From NCBI GenBank assembly GCA_937952995.1, contig CALFYB010000070.1, positions 1-9,204 on the forward strand: a DNA stretch of 9,204 nucleotides, written 5' to 3'. A program made the translations under genes and the position numbers. Below the pieces are notes generated by a model that did no database searches, had not been told where the DNA came from, and was given only the letters and a program-made list of their open reading frames with translations. Position 1 is the first letter of the stretch; every line of letters begins with the position of its first letter. Positions 1-7,078 of the stretch are shown piece after piece. The DNA is from an uncultured Caulobacteraceae bacterium (GTDB lineage: Bacteria > Pseudomonadota > Alphaproteobacteria > Caulobacterales > Caulobacteraceae).

Positions 1-28
1 AGACTCTGCTTACCCATTGCGTGTTATG

Positions 29-39
29 CTGCGCCGCAC
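29..39. promoter_or_regulatory. possible PhaR-type operator upstream of phaZ
   Basis: The 11-mer CTGCGCCGCAC lies 35 bp before the phaZ start codon. It differs at the last base from CTGC-N3-GCAG, a form reported for binding sites of the PHA-responsive repressor PhaR in Rhodobacter. A second TGC-type element, TTGCACAG, follows at 48-55. Position and gene context fit autoregulation of PHA genes. However, TGC/GCA palindromes are common in G+C-rich DNA, and no phaR gene is in the window. Confidence 0.2.
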
Positions 40-74
40 AATATTTGTTGCACAGTCTTTTTGGGGGCGTTTCC

Positions 75-1355
75 ATGCTCTATTCGGTTCACGAAGCAGC
101 CTATTATGCGACCGGTCCTTGGCGGGCTGCGGCGCGGGTGACACGCGACTTTTGGAGCTCGACCCTCAATCCGGCGTCGGAGTCCAAGCTGGGCCGGACG
201 ATGTTTGCGGCCGCTGACCTGTTTTCCAATGTAACCCGGCGCTATGGCAAGCCAGAGTGGGGCATTGAGACGGTTCAGATCAATGGCACGGCGGTGCGGG
301 TCCGTATCACGACGGTCTGGTCCTCGCCCTGGTGCAAGATGCTGCATTTCACGCGCGACGGGTCAGACATGCGCAAGGCGGGTCGCAAGACGGTTGAGCC
401 GCCGGTCCTGATCGTTGCGCCCCTGTCGGGCCACTACGCCACCCTTCTGCGCGGTACGGTCGAAACCTTCCTGCAGGACCACGAGGTCTATGTCACCGAC
501 TGGGTCAATGCCCGCGAAGTGCCGATGCTCGAAGGACGTTTCGATTTTGACGACTATATCGACCATATCCAGACCATGTTGCGCACCTTGGGCCCGCGTC
601 CTCACGTCGTCGCCGTCTGTCAGCCCGGACCTCCGGTCTTGGCCGCAGCGGCCCTGATGGCGGAGGATGGTGATCCGTCTCGTCCAGCCAGCATGACCTT
701 TATGGGCTCGCCCATTGATGCACGGTTGTCGCCTACCGTGACCAACAAACTGGCTGAGGACCGTCCCTTTGCCTGGTTCAAGTCCAACATGATCTACACG
801 GTGCCGCCGCCCTATTCAGGGGCCATGCGCCGGGTCTATCCGGGCTTTGTTCAGCTGTTCAGCTTTATGTCGATGAACAAGGAACGCCACCAAGAGGCCC
901 ACAAGAACTATTTCAATCATCTGGTTGCGGGTGATGGCGACAGCGCCGACAAGCATCTTGATTTCTATAATGAATATCTGTCAGTGCTCGACCTGTCGGA
1001 GGAGTTCTATCTCCAGACCATCGAGCATGTGTTCCAGAAATATTCCTTGCCCAAGGGTGAATTGACCCATCGTGGACGTCCAGTGCGTCCCGAAGTGATC
1101 AGCGACATCGGCCTGATGACCGTTGAAGGCGCTAAGGACGATATTTCCGGCGTAGGCCAGACCCAAGCCGCTCACGGCCTCTGCCCGGACATCCCTGATG
1201 ACCTGCGCTCGCTCTATGTCCATCCGGACGTCGGGCACTACGGCGTCTTTAATGGCCGCCGGTTCCAAGAGGATATCTATCCTGAGGTCCGGGCCTTTAT
1301 TCTCAAGGTCGAGGCTGGGGCTATCGCCGCTGAGAGCCTGCTGGCCGCCGGTTAG
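75..1355 (+). CDS. phaZ: intracellular polyhydroxyalkanoate depolymerase (PhaZ)
   Basis: Predicted to hydrolyse stored polyhydroxybutyrate/PHA granules in the cytoplasm, releasing hydroxyacyl units for reuse as carbon. The product is 426 aa, close to the roughly 400-420 aa usual for the family, and has no signal peptide. The fold is alpha/beta-hydrolase. The nucleophile elbow reads AVCQPG at about 180-185, with Cys182 in place of the lipase serine, the hallmark of this intracellular family. Asp355/356 (in EGAKDDISG) and His388 (in HPDVGHYG) complete the triad at nearly the same positions as Cys183-Asp355-His388 of the Ralstonia enzyme. The ATG at 75 was preferred over one at 21 because GGGGG at 63-67 gives a 7-nt ribosome-binding spacing and homology-like sequence (MLYSVHEAAYY) starts there; the upstream 18 codons look non-native. 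It stands alone, with no phaC, phaB or phasin gene visible. Confidence 0.93.
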   Translation: MLYSVHEAAYYATGPWRAAARVTRDFWSSTLNPASESKLGRTMFAAADLFSNVTRRYGKPEWGIETVQINGTAVRVRITTVWSSPWCKMLHFTRDGSDMRKAGRKTVEPPVLIVAPLSGHYATLLRGTVETFLQDHEVYVTDWVNAREVPMLEGRFDFDDYIDHIQTMLRTLGPRPHVVAVCQPGPPVLAAAALMAEDGDPSRPASMTFMGSPIDARLSPTVTNKLAEDRPFAWFKSNMIYTVPPPYSGAMRRVYPGFVQLFSFMSMNKERHQEAHKNYFNHLVAGDGDSADKHLDFYNEYLSVLDLSEEFYLQTIEHVFQKYSLPKGELTHRGRPVRPEVISDIGLMTVEGAKDDISGVGQTQAAHGLCPDIPDDLRSLYVHPDVGHYGVFNGRRFQEDIYPEVRAFILKVEAGAIAAESLLAAG

Positions 1356-1402
1356 GGTTCAAGCACCAACAGCATGATTGCGGCGAGGTCGTCTTTGGCC
1401 TC

Positions 1403-1410
1403 GCTAGATC
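1403..1410 (+). promoter_or_regulatory. candidate -10 element for the metallopeptidase gene
   Basis: GCTAGATC matches exactly the -10 consensus GCTANAWC described for the Caulobacter housekeeping sigma factor. It lies 27 bp before the ATG at 1438, which would give a leader of about 20 nt. No good TTGACG-like -35 is present at the proper distance; the nearest, TTGCGGC at 1378-1384, is too far. The promoter is therefore tentative, and readthrough from phaZ, 82 bp upstream, remains possible. Confidence 0.25.
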
Positions 1411-1437
1411 GCTGGTTCCTCGGCTAGACTAGCGGGC

Positions 1438-2205
1438 ATGGCTCTGTTTCGTCCGAAATCACCGGCCCTAGCCGATGGTGACCGCATCGAGGTTGCGGGC
1501 GCGCCGGTGCTGCTGCGTGTCAGCAGTCGGTCCCAGCGGATTAGCCTAAGATTGGACGCGGCCAATCGCCAGATCGTCGCCATAGCCCCAAGTCTCAAGC
1601 ACCTTCCCGGTGCCGTGGCCTTTGCCCAGCAGCGGGCGGAGTGGATCAGTCAGCAGCTTCAGGCCTTGCCGTCGGCCCTGCCGCTCGCACCGGGCTATCA
1701 AATCACGATCTTGGGCCAACCTTGTCGTCTTGAAGCCGCCGGAACGCCGCGTGCCCGTGCGCGTTGGCATGAGGAGGGGCAGGCGCTCGTCCTGACCTGC
1801 GGCGGCGAAGATGATGACAGTTTTGGCCGTGCGGTGGTGCGGGCCCTGCGGGCTCGGGCGCTTGAGGTGCTCGCAGAACGCACGGCCTATCATGCCGCCG
1901 CCCTTGGGGCCCCTATGCCCTCTGTGACCATTATGGACGCCCGAGGCCGCTGGGGGTCTTGCAAGCCCGCGAGGCGCTTTGGCTTTGGTGCAGCGGCGTC
2001 AGTGGGCCAGATCCGCTATAGCTGGCGTCTGATCATGGCCCCCTATGAGGTCATGGACTATGTCGCCGCCCACGAATGTGCCCACCTGCTCGAAGCCAAC
2101 CACGGCCCGAGATTTTGGGCGTGGGTCCAGACCCTGGTTGGCGACCCGCGCAAAAGCCGCGCTTGGCTCAGGCGCTATGGCGCTGAGCTTCACGCTGTAG
2201 GCTAA
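1438..2205 (+). CDS. YgjP/SprT-like zinc metallopeptidase domain protein
   Basis: A 255-aa soluble protein of the YgjP-like (DUF45, often labelled M48/SprT-like) metal-dependent hydrolase family. The C-terminal half holds the signature: RWGSC at 171-175, followed by a zinc site HECAH at 212-216 (His212, Glu213, His216) and a third probable ligand, His222, in NHGPRFW. The N-terminal part (about 20-110) is a beta-rich region typical of the family, starting with an SRSQRISLRLD segment. There is no signal peptide or membrane segment, so it should be cytoplasmic. The physiological substrate is not known with certainty for this family, and nothing here settles it. The start is the ATG at 1438, with only a weak AGCGGG upstream. 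The gene lies 82 bp after phaZ on the same strand and converges on the PBP gene with 9 bp between stop codons. Family assignment is strong; function is open. Confidence 0.88.
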   Translation: MALFRPKSPALADGDRIEVAGAPVLLRVSSRSQRISLRLDAANRQIVAIAPSLKHLPGAVAFAQQRAEWISQQLQALPSALPLAPGYQITILGQPCRLEAAGTPRARARWHEEGQALVLTCGGEDDDSFGRAVVRALRARALEVLAERTAYHAAALGAPMPSVTIMDARGRWGSCKPARRFGFGAAASVGQIRYSWRLIMAPYEVMDYVAAHECAHLLEANHGPRFWAWVQTLVGDPRKSRAWLRRYGAELHAVG

Positions 2206-2214
2206 GGCCCTTGC

Positions 2215-4248
2215 CTAGCGCACGGGCGCGGGCGCAGGCTTACTGGGTTCGGTGGCCGCAGGCTTGGCAGCGACGGCTGGCGGCGCTGGCGGTGTGGCAG
2301 CCGGTGCTGGCGCGGCAGCGGGAGCGCCCTCAGCCGGTGCCGTGGCATCCGGAATGGTTCCGTCGAGAAGATCACCTATGGGGTCTGCCGCGACTTGAGC
2401 ATCACCCGGGATCGGTTTGACGTTCAAGCGGGGCAAAGCGGCGGCCATGAAATCGCGCCAGATTTCGGCAGGCGCGCCGCCTCCGGTAACCTTCTTCATC
2501 GGCGTGTTATCATCGCGGCCGACCCAAACAGCAGCGGTAAAGCCGCCCGTATAGCCAACGAACCAAGCGTCACGATAGTCGCTGGTCGTGCCGGTCTTGC
2601 CTGCAAGATCATAGCCGCCAATCCTAGCTCTCGTTCCGGTTCCAGAGACTAGAACCTCCCGCATCATGCTGTTCATCGCAGGCAGGGCCGGACCGCCAAT
2701 GACCTGAACACGCTTCGGGCGCGCGACATTGTGATCATAGAGAATTTTGCCAGCGGCTGTTCGAATCCGCTCGATCCCATAGCCCTTGACGGAGTATCCG
2801 CCGTTGGCGAAGGGCGAATAGGCTTGGGCCATCTCCAGCGGGCTAACCTCGACGGCACCTAGGGCTATGGAGGGCCCAGTCTGGATGCGAGAGCCTATGC
2901 CGAGACGTTTTGCCGTGGCGGCGACATTGTTGGTGCCGACCTCATTGGCGAGCCTTGCCGCCACCGTATTGACCGATTGGGCCAGCGCGGTCTTCAGGGT
3001 GATCTCGCCGAGATATTTGCCCGTATAGTTTCGTGGCACCCAATCACCGATGGTCACAGGCTCATCGACCATCTTGTCTTCTGGCGTGCGCCCAATTTCC
3101 ATGGCGGTCAGATAGACGAAGGGCTTGAAGGCCGACCCCGCCTGACGGCGCGAGTCTGAGGCTCGGTTATACTGGCTTTCGGTATAGTCGGCCCCGCCGA
3201 CAAAGGCGCGGATGCGGCCCTCGCCATCCATGGCCACTAATGCTGCCTGTTGAACACCGCGGGCGGCCGTATCACGGGTGACGATCTGACGGATGGAGCG
3301 CTCAGCACTGGCCTGAACCGGCAGGTCAATCGTGGTCTCGACCACGAGGTCCTCGGTCGGCTGGCCAACCAAGGAGCGAACCTCGGCGTCGATCCAATCG
3401 ATGAAATATTGCGCCCTTTGGCTGGCTAGGGTCGGGGAGACTCTCACCGGCGTGGAAAAGGCCAGATCGCGTTGTTCGGGCGTGATGGCGTGGGTCTCAA
3501 CCATCTCGTCGAGCACAACAGTGGCGCGGCGTTCAGCGCGGGCCTTGTCTGAGAGGGGGCTATAGCGTGACGGCCCCTTCATCAGGCCCGCTAAGAGGGC
3601 GGCTTCACCGACCGAAAGTTTGGTCGCGGGCTTGTTGAAATAGCGCTGAGATGCAGCCTCGATTCCATAGGCACCCGCGCCGAAATAGACCCGGTTCAGA
3701 TAGAGGGAGAGGATCTCTTTCTTACTGAATTTCATTTCCAGCCAGACGGCCAGGATCAGCTCTTGCACCTTGCGCCGGATGGTCTGATCGGGGGTCAGGA
3801 ACAGGTTACGGGCGAGCTGCTGGGTGATGGTCGAGGCACCGCCGACAATCCGCCCTGCACGGGCATTATTGATGGCGGTACGAACAATACCAATCGGGTC
3901 AAAACCGGGGTGGAAATAGAAGCGGCGGTCTTCGATGGCGATGAAGGCTTCAGGCACATAGGCCGGTAGCTCATTCAAGTTGATAGGCGGCGCATATTGC
4001 GTGCCGCGCACCGCCACCAACCCGCCTGAATGGTCGAGATAGGAGATCGAAGGCTGCCGCTTGACCTCAAAAATCTTGGAGGTGTCCGGCAGATCCGTTG
4101 CAAACATCGCGAAGAATGCGGTCAAGAAGATCAGGCCCCAGACGCCTAGGACGGCCCCCCAATAGACCAAAGCCTGTAGTGGCGAGCGCCGAGCCCTCGG
4201 TCCGCCGCTACCGGCCGGTTGGTTCCGACGGGATTGCCCATTAGCCAT
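2215..4248 (-). CDS. bifunctional class A penicillin-binding protein (PBP1A type)
   Basis: Polymerises lipid II into glycan strands and cross-links the peptides, acting at the periplasmic face of the inner membrane. The product is 677 aa, with a short basic cytoplasmic tail and one membrane anchor at about 26-50. The GT51 glycosyltransferase domain carries EDRRFYFHPG (catalytic Glu106), GGASTITQQLARN at about 136-148, RRKVQE (Glu163) and KKEILSLYLN. The transpeptidase domain has SAFK (Ser372, Lys375), SVN (425-427) and KTGTT (551-555). It is shorter than E. coli PBP1a (about 850 aa), with little room for an inserted OB-type domain between the two catalytic regions. The last 45 or so residues are an Ala/Pro-rich, probably disordered tail. 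On its strand GAGGAG stands 11 nt before the ATG. Caulobacterales carry several class A paralogues, and the exact one cannot be named from this sequence. Confidence 0.95.
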   Translation of the reverse strand: MANGQSRRNQPAGSGGPRARRSPLQALVYWGAVLGVWGLIFLTAFFAMFATDLPDTSKIFEVKRQPSISYLDHSGGLVAVRGTQYAPPINLNELPAYVPEAFIAIEDRRFYFHPGFDPIGIVRTAINNARAGRIVGGASTITQQLARNLFLTPDQTIRRKVQELILAVWLEMKFSKKEILSLYLNRVYFGAGAYGIEAASQRYFNKPATKLSVGEAALLAGLMKGPSRYSPLSDKARAERRATVVLDEMVETHAITPEQRDLAFSTPVRVSPTLASQRAQYFIDWIDAEVRSLVGQPTEDLVVETTIDLPVQASAERSIRQIVTRDTAARGVQQAALVAMDGEGRIRAFVGGADYTESQYNRASDSRRQAGSAFKPFVYLTAMEIGRTPEDKMVDEPVTIGDWVPRNYTGKYLGEITLKTALAQSVNTVAARLANEVGTNNVAATAKRLGIGSRIQTGPSIALGAVEVSPLEMAQAYSPFANGGYSVKGYGIERIRTAAGKILYDHNVARPKRVQVIGGPALPAMNSMMREVLVSGTGTRARIGGYDLAGKTGTTSDYRDAWFVGYTGGFTAAVWVGRDDNTPMKKVTGGGAPAEIWRDFMAAALPRLNVKPIPGDAQVAADPIGDLLDGTIPDATAPAEGAPAAAPAPAATPPAPPAVAAKPAATEPSKPAPAPVR

Positions 4249-4267
4249 GACTCACTCGACTCCTCGT

Positions 4268-4284
4268 GCCCCTGCAAAAGGGGC
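4268..4284. other. small hairpin in the PBP leader
   Basis: GCCCC at 4268-4272 pairs with GGGGC at 4280-4284 around a 7-nt loop. In the PBP transcript this stem lies directly upstream of the GAGGAG ribosome-binding sequence. There is no U-tract on the PBP strand. It could influence translation initiation or be incidental. A TTAACC half-site, resembling half a CtrA box, follows at 4287-4292. Confidence 0.3.
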
Positions 4285-4306
4285 GATTAACCTTGCCGGA
4301 GATGAC

Positions 4307-4314
4307 GCTAAATA
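4307..4314 (+). promoter_or_regulatory. candidate -10 element for the lipoprotein gene
   Basis: GCTAAATA matches seven of eight positions of the GCTANAWC -10 consensus. It would start transcription near 4321 and leave a leader of about 87 nt that contains the 7-bp hairpin at 4354-4373. No convincing -35 lies at a fitting distance, so this is only a candidate. Confidence 0.22.
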
Positions 4315-4353
4315 GGATTGATGAAGGATGAACAAAAGGGGCCATATGGCTTT

Positions 4354-4373
4354 GCCAATGGGACATCATTGGC
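4354..4373. repeat. perfect 7-bp inverted repeat upstream of the lipoprotein gene
   Basis: GCCAATG at 4354-4360 and CATTGGC at 4367-4373 flank a 6-nt loop, ending 34 bp before the ATG at 4408. Flanking GGGCCA (4339-4344) and TGGCCC (4370-4375) could form an alternative, longer-range pairing. It may be a DNA operator for a dimeric regulator or a leader RNA hairpin; the sequence does not decide. Confidence 0.4.
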
Positions 4374-4407
4374 CCTAGGTGCGTCAAGCTTTGAGGTTGT
4401 GACTTAT

Positions 4408-4803
4408 ATGCGTGTTGAAACTACGGTTTTTGCCGTCTCCCGAGGGAAGTGCGCCCCCCTCTATCGCCGCCTTGTCCGACCTGTTTTAGCGTTCAGTGGC
4501 CTGTTGATCTTGGCGGCCTGTAGCGCCGATCCGCAGATGAATCAGGCCAGGTCAGATTGGATCATCAGCAATCCGAAGCTCCAGAATGATCCTCGAAAAT
4601 TAGCCATCGACATGGGGGCCTGTCAGGTCACCGCTAAATCGTCTCAGGGCACTCAAGCGGACTCCTTCTCGGACCCCCGTTATGGCGCGGTCAATGCTTT
4701 GGCCGATGCGTTGGGCCGGGATTCCATCAATGAAGCGTCAGTGAAAGCGCGCCAATCTGCCCGCTTCGAACTGTGCATGCAGTCGCGTGGCTGGACGCAT
4801 TAG
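4408..4803 (+). CDS. putative small lipoprotein of unknown function
   Basis: I do not recognise this 131-aa product. From the ATG at 4408 it has a basic N-region (Arg12, Lys14, Arg20, Arg21, Arg24), a hydrophobic stretch at about 25-37 and a lipobox LAAC with the acylated cysteine at 38. The residue after the cysteine is Ser rather than Asp, which favours outer-membrane sorting. The mature part is about 94 aa, polar, with two further cysteines (72 in MGACQ, 123 in ELCMQSRGW) that could form a disulphide. The C-terminal C-M-x-x-x-G-W pattern is seen in many small envelope proteins. GAGG at 4393-4396 is a plausible ribosome-binding site. An in-frame TTG at 4318 would add 30 residues unlike a signal peptide and is not favoured. 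It is divergent from the PBP gene across about 160 bp, which suggests but does not show an envelope role. Confidence 0.72.
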   Translation: MRVETTVFAVSRGKCAPLYRRLVRPVLAFSGLLILAACSADPQMNQARSDWIISNPKLQNDPRKLAIDMGACQVTAKSSQGTQADSFSDPRYGAVNALADALGRDSINEASVKARQSARFELCMQSRGWTH

Positions 4804-4816
4804 GCGCACTTTGTCG

Positions 4817-4838
4817 GCGAATCGGATGGCCGATTCGC
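4817..4838. repeat. perfect 9-bp hairpin with a GANTC site in each arm
   Basis: GCGAATCGG (4817-4825) and CCGATTCGC (4830-4838) flank the loop ATGG. The hairpin starts 14 bp after the lipoprotein stop, where a terminator would be expected, but no T-run follows (the next bases are GGCCAAG), so intrinsic termination is doubtful. Each arm contains GANTC: GAATC at 4819 and GATTC at 4832. Confidence 0.5.
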
Positions 4839-4935
4839 GGCCAAGATGTTGAGGCTCACCCTGACTCTAAATGCGAAAATTTTGACTATAATCGTTGAGA
4901 TCGAGCCTCTCGGCTATTGACAGGGGGGCTGAGTC
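4819..4935. promoter_or_regulatory. cluster of four GANTC (CcrM-type) methylation sites
   Basis: GAATC (4819), GATTC (4832), GACTC (4863) and GAGTC (4931) fall within 117 bp; a four-fixed-base motif is expected about once per 256 bp in balanced sequence. GANTC is the site of the cell-cycle methyltransferase CcrM in most Alphaproteobacteria, and in Caulobacterales GANTC near promoters recruits the GcrA coactivator. The sites are seen directly; their regulatory use is inferred. Confidence 0.45.
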
Positions 4936-4956
4936 AGCGCCGATGGCGGCCGGGGT

Positions 4957-4971
4957 TTAACGGGGCGTTAA
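4957..4971 (+). promoter_or_regulatory. CtrA box upstream of nrdA
   Basis: TTAACGGGGCGTTAA is an exact TTAA-N7-TTAA, followed by C, which is the full consensus for the response regulator CtrA. It lies about 73 bp upstream of the TTGACGG element and about 190 bp upstream of the nrdA start. In Caulobacterales CtrA activates or represses many cell-cycle genes. At this distance from the likely promoter its direction of effect cannot be predicted. Confidence 0.5.
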
Positions 4972-5043
4972 CAAGTGGCCGTCCTGTCCCCGGTCATCAA
5001 CAGTTTCTTAACGAAAAACTCGTGCTGGACCCCATTCGGACGA

Positions 5044-5050
5044 TTGACGG
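5044..5050 (+). promoter_or_regulatory. candidate -35 element of the nrdA promoter
   Basis: TTGACGG matches the TTGACGS -35 consensus exactly. The -10 would fall around 5060-5075, where only poor matches occur (CCTATGGC at 5060, CATATA at 5070). The first NrdR-like box covers this zone, so repressor binding would block the core promoter. Confidence 0.35.
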
Positions 5051-5065
5051 TTCGGCAGCCCTATG

Positions 5066-5112
5066 GCCCCATATATACGGGCTGGTGGTCTATGGACCAC
5101 TAGATATAGGGG
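5066..5112. promoter_or_regulatory. tandem NrdR-box-like sites upstream of nrdA
   Basis: NrdR represses RNR genes by binding two 16-bp boxes (consensus acaCwAtATaTwGtgt) set about three helical turns apart. Box 2 (5097-5112, read on the minus strand) is CCCCTATATCTAGTGG and carries an intact CTATATCTAG core. Box 1 (5066-5081), GCCCCATATATACGGG, is weaker but has the central ATATAT. Centres are 31 bp apart with a 15-bp gap, the expected spacing. The pair ends 45 bp before the nrdA start. Confidence 0.72.
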
Positions 5113-5157
5113 CTTCACGGGACGGCGAACCTTTTCGTCCTGGTGGCTTTTGGGGAT

Positions 5158-7041
5158 ATGGGCAAGAACATGACTGCAAATGAAGCCGTAAAGCCGGAAG
5201 TTCGCCAACGGGAAACGCGTTTTGATTCGACGCGACCGGGTGAGCGCCCGCAGCTTCAATTGGTGCGCAAGGTCGAGGTCGACCGTTCACGTGACGCCCT
5301 GCTGACCGACTTCGGCAAGACCACGCTGGAAGATCGCTATCTGCTGCCCGGCGAGTCCTATCAGGACATGTTTGCCCGCGTCGCCACGGCCTATGCCGAT
5401 GACGCCGATCACGCCCAGCGCATCTACGACTATATCTCCAAGCTCTGGTTCATGCCCGCCACGCCGGTCCTGTCCAATGGCGGTGCCGATCGTGGCCTGC
5501 CGATCAGCTGTTTCCTCAATTCGGTTTCCGACAGCCTCGAAGGCATTGTCGGCACTTGGAACGAGAATGTCTGGCTCGCGGCCAATGGCGGCGGCATCGG
5601 CACCTATTGGGGCAGCGTCCGCTCGATTGGCGAGCGGGTTAAGGGCCAGGGCCAGACCTCCGGCATCATCCCCTTCATCCGGGTCATGGACAGCCTGACC
5701 TTGGCCATCAGCCAAGGCTCCCTGCGCCGTGGCTCGGCGGCGGTCTATCTGGACGTCCACCACCCCGAGATCGAAGAGTTCCTCGAGATCCGCAAGCCGT
5801 CCGGCGACTTCAACCGCAAGTCCTTGAACCTGCACCACGGCATTTCGCTGACCGACGAGTTCATGGAATCGGTGCGTGACGGCACGCCCTTTGGCCTGCG
5901 CTCGCCCAAGACCGGCGAAGTGGTCAAGCATGTCGATGGCCGCAGCCTGTGGCAGAAGATCCTTGAGATCCGCCTCCAGACCGGCGAGCCCTATCTGATC
6001 TTCTCCGACACTGTGAACCGCGCCATGCCGCAGCATCAGCGCGATTTGGGCCTGAAGGTGCGTCAGTCGAACCTTTGCTCGGAAATCATGCTGCACACGG
6101 GGCCTGACCATAAGGGCCAAGAGCGCACGGCCGTTTGCTGTCTGTCGTCGGTCAATGCCGAGTCGTTCATGGAATGGCGCGATCACCCGACCTTCATCGA
6201 GGACGTCTACCGCTTCCTCGACAATGTGCTGCAAGACTTCATCGACCGGGCTCCGCCTGCGATGGAACCAGCCCGCTACGCTGCCCAGTGCGAGCGTTCG
6301 GTGGGCTTGGGCCTGATGGGCTTCCACTCGTTCCTGCAGGCTCAGAACGTGCCGTTCGAAAGCGCGTTGGCCAAGTCGTGGAATATGCGCCTGTTCAAAC
6401 ATCTGCGCCGCGAATCGGACAAGGCCTCGCGGGTCTTGGCTGAAGAGCGCGGTGCTTGCCCTGATGCGGCCGAAAAGGGCGTGATGGAGCGGTTCTCGCA
6501 CAAGATCGCCATCGCCCCGACAGCGTCGATCTCGATCATCTGCGGCGGTACCTCGGCAGGCATCGAGCCAATCCCCGCCAATATCTATACCCACAAGACC
6601 CTGTCCGGCTCGTTCGCGGTCAAGAACCCCTATCTGGAACAGGTTCTGGCGGCCAAGGATCGCAATACCGAAGAGGTCTGGAGCTCGATCCTCGAGAACG
6701 AAGGTTCGGTTCAGCATCTGGACTGGCTGACCCAAGACGAGAAGGACATCTTCAAGACCGCCTTCGAACTGGACCAGCGCTGGATTATCGAGTTGGCCGC
6801 TGACCGTACGCCCGAAATTTGCCAGTCCCAGTCCCTGAACGTGTTCATCCCCGGAGACGTCGATAAGTGGGACCTGCACATGCTGCACTATTCGGCATGG
6901 GAGCGCGGCGTGAAGTCGCTCTATTATCTGCGTTCCAAGTCGGTGCAGCGCGCGGCCTTTGCCGGTGGCGAGACCCATGTCGCGGTCGAAGCCATGGAAA
7001 CACCCAAGACGGACTACGAGGAATGTCTCGCCTGCCAATAG
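5158..7041 (+). CDS. nrdA: ribonucleoside-diphosphate reductase class I, alpha subunit (NrdA)
   Basis: Catalytic subunit that reduces ribonucleoside diphosphates to deoxy forms, using a radical delivered by NrdB; cytoplasmic. Numbering from the ATG at 5158 (627 aa), the active site shows Cys118 (in ISCFLNS), the NLCSE motif with Asn305, thiyl Cys307 and Glu309, and Cys327 in AVCCLS, pairing with Cys118 in the redox disulphide. Tyr589-Tyr590 in GVKSLYY are the radical-transfer pair, and a C-terminal CLAC (Cys623, Cys626) is the shuttle dithiol. There is no N-terminal ATP-cone: the catalytic-core pattern LEDRYLLPGE begins at about residue 57 and no VxKRDG-like motif precedes it, whereas E. coli NrdA is about 760 aa with a cone. 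Alternative starts are GTG 5143 and ATG 5170. ATG 5158 was preferred because GGTGG at 5142-5146 is the best ribosome-binding match. Upstream lie NrdR, CtrA and GANTC sites; a strong terminator follows. Confidence 0.96.
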   Translation: MGKNMTANEAVKPEVRQRETRFDSTRPGERPQLQLVRKVEVDRSRDALLTDFGKTTLEDRYLLPGESYQDMFARVATAYADDADHAQRIYDYISKLWFMPATPVLSNGGADRGLPISCFLNSVSDSLEGIVGTWNENVWLAANGGGIGTYWGSVRSIGERVKGQGQTSGIIPFIRVMDSLTLAISQGSLRRGSAAVYLDVHHPEIEEFLEIRKPSGDFNRKSLNLHHGISLTDEFMESVRDGTPFGLRSPKTGEVVKHVDGRSLWQKILEIRLQTGEPYLIFSDTVNRAMPQHQRDLGLKVRQSNLCSEIMLHTGPDHKGQERTAVCCLSSVNAESFMEWRDHPTFIEDVYRFLDNVLQDFIDRAPPAMEPARYAAQCERSVGLGLMGFHSFLQAQNVPFESALAKSWNMRLFKHLRRESDKASRVLAEERGACPDAAEKGVMERFSHKIAIAPTASISIICGGTSAGIEPIPANIYTHKTLSGSFAVKNPYLEQVLAAKDRNTEEVWSSILENEGSVQHLDWLTQDEKDIFKTAFELDQRWIIELAADRTPEICQSQSLNVFIPGDVDKWDLHMLHYSAWERGVKSLYYLRSKSVQRAAFAGGETHVAVEAMETPKTDYEECLACQ

Positions 7042-7078
7042 GCAGACCGACCTAACCCAAAGCAATTTTCTGCGATTT

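Larger units (their letters stand above)
4804..5157. other. regulatory intergenic region upstream of nrdA
   Basis: No credible gene lies in these 354 bp. In order they hold a GANTC-bearing hairpin (4817-4838), two more GANTC sites (4863, 4931), an isolated TATAAT at 4887-4892 without a fitting -35, a CtrA box (4957-4971), a single TTAACG half-site (5008-5013), a TTGACGG -35-like element (5044-5050) and a pair of NrdR-like boxes (5066-5112). The density of sites fits a multi-input promoter for nrdA. Confidence 0.7.

Noticed and set aside
1383..1404. Hairpin GCGAGG/CCTCGC after phaZ considered as a terminator
   Set aside because: Only a 6-bp stem with a 10-nt loop and no following T-run; it also touches the candidate -10 element of the next gene.
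4887..4892. Perfect TATAAT considered as the nrdA promoter -10
   Set aside because: No -35 at 16-18 bp; nearest CTGACT is 20 bp away, and it lies about 270 bp before nrdA. It may still be a weak or unrelated start.
4917..5183. 88-codon frame in the nrdA upstream region
   Set aside because: Runs through the CtrA box, -35-like element and NrdR boxes and into nrdA in another frame, with no ribosome-binding site or recognisable protein features.
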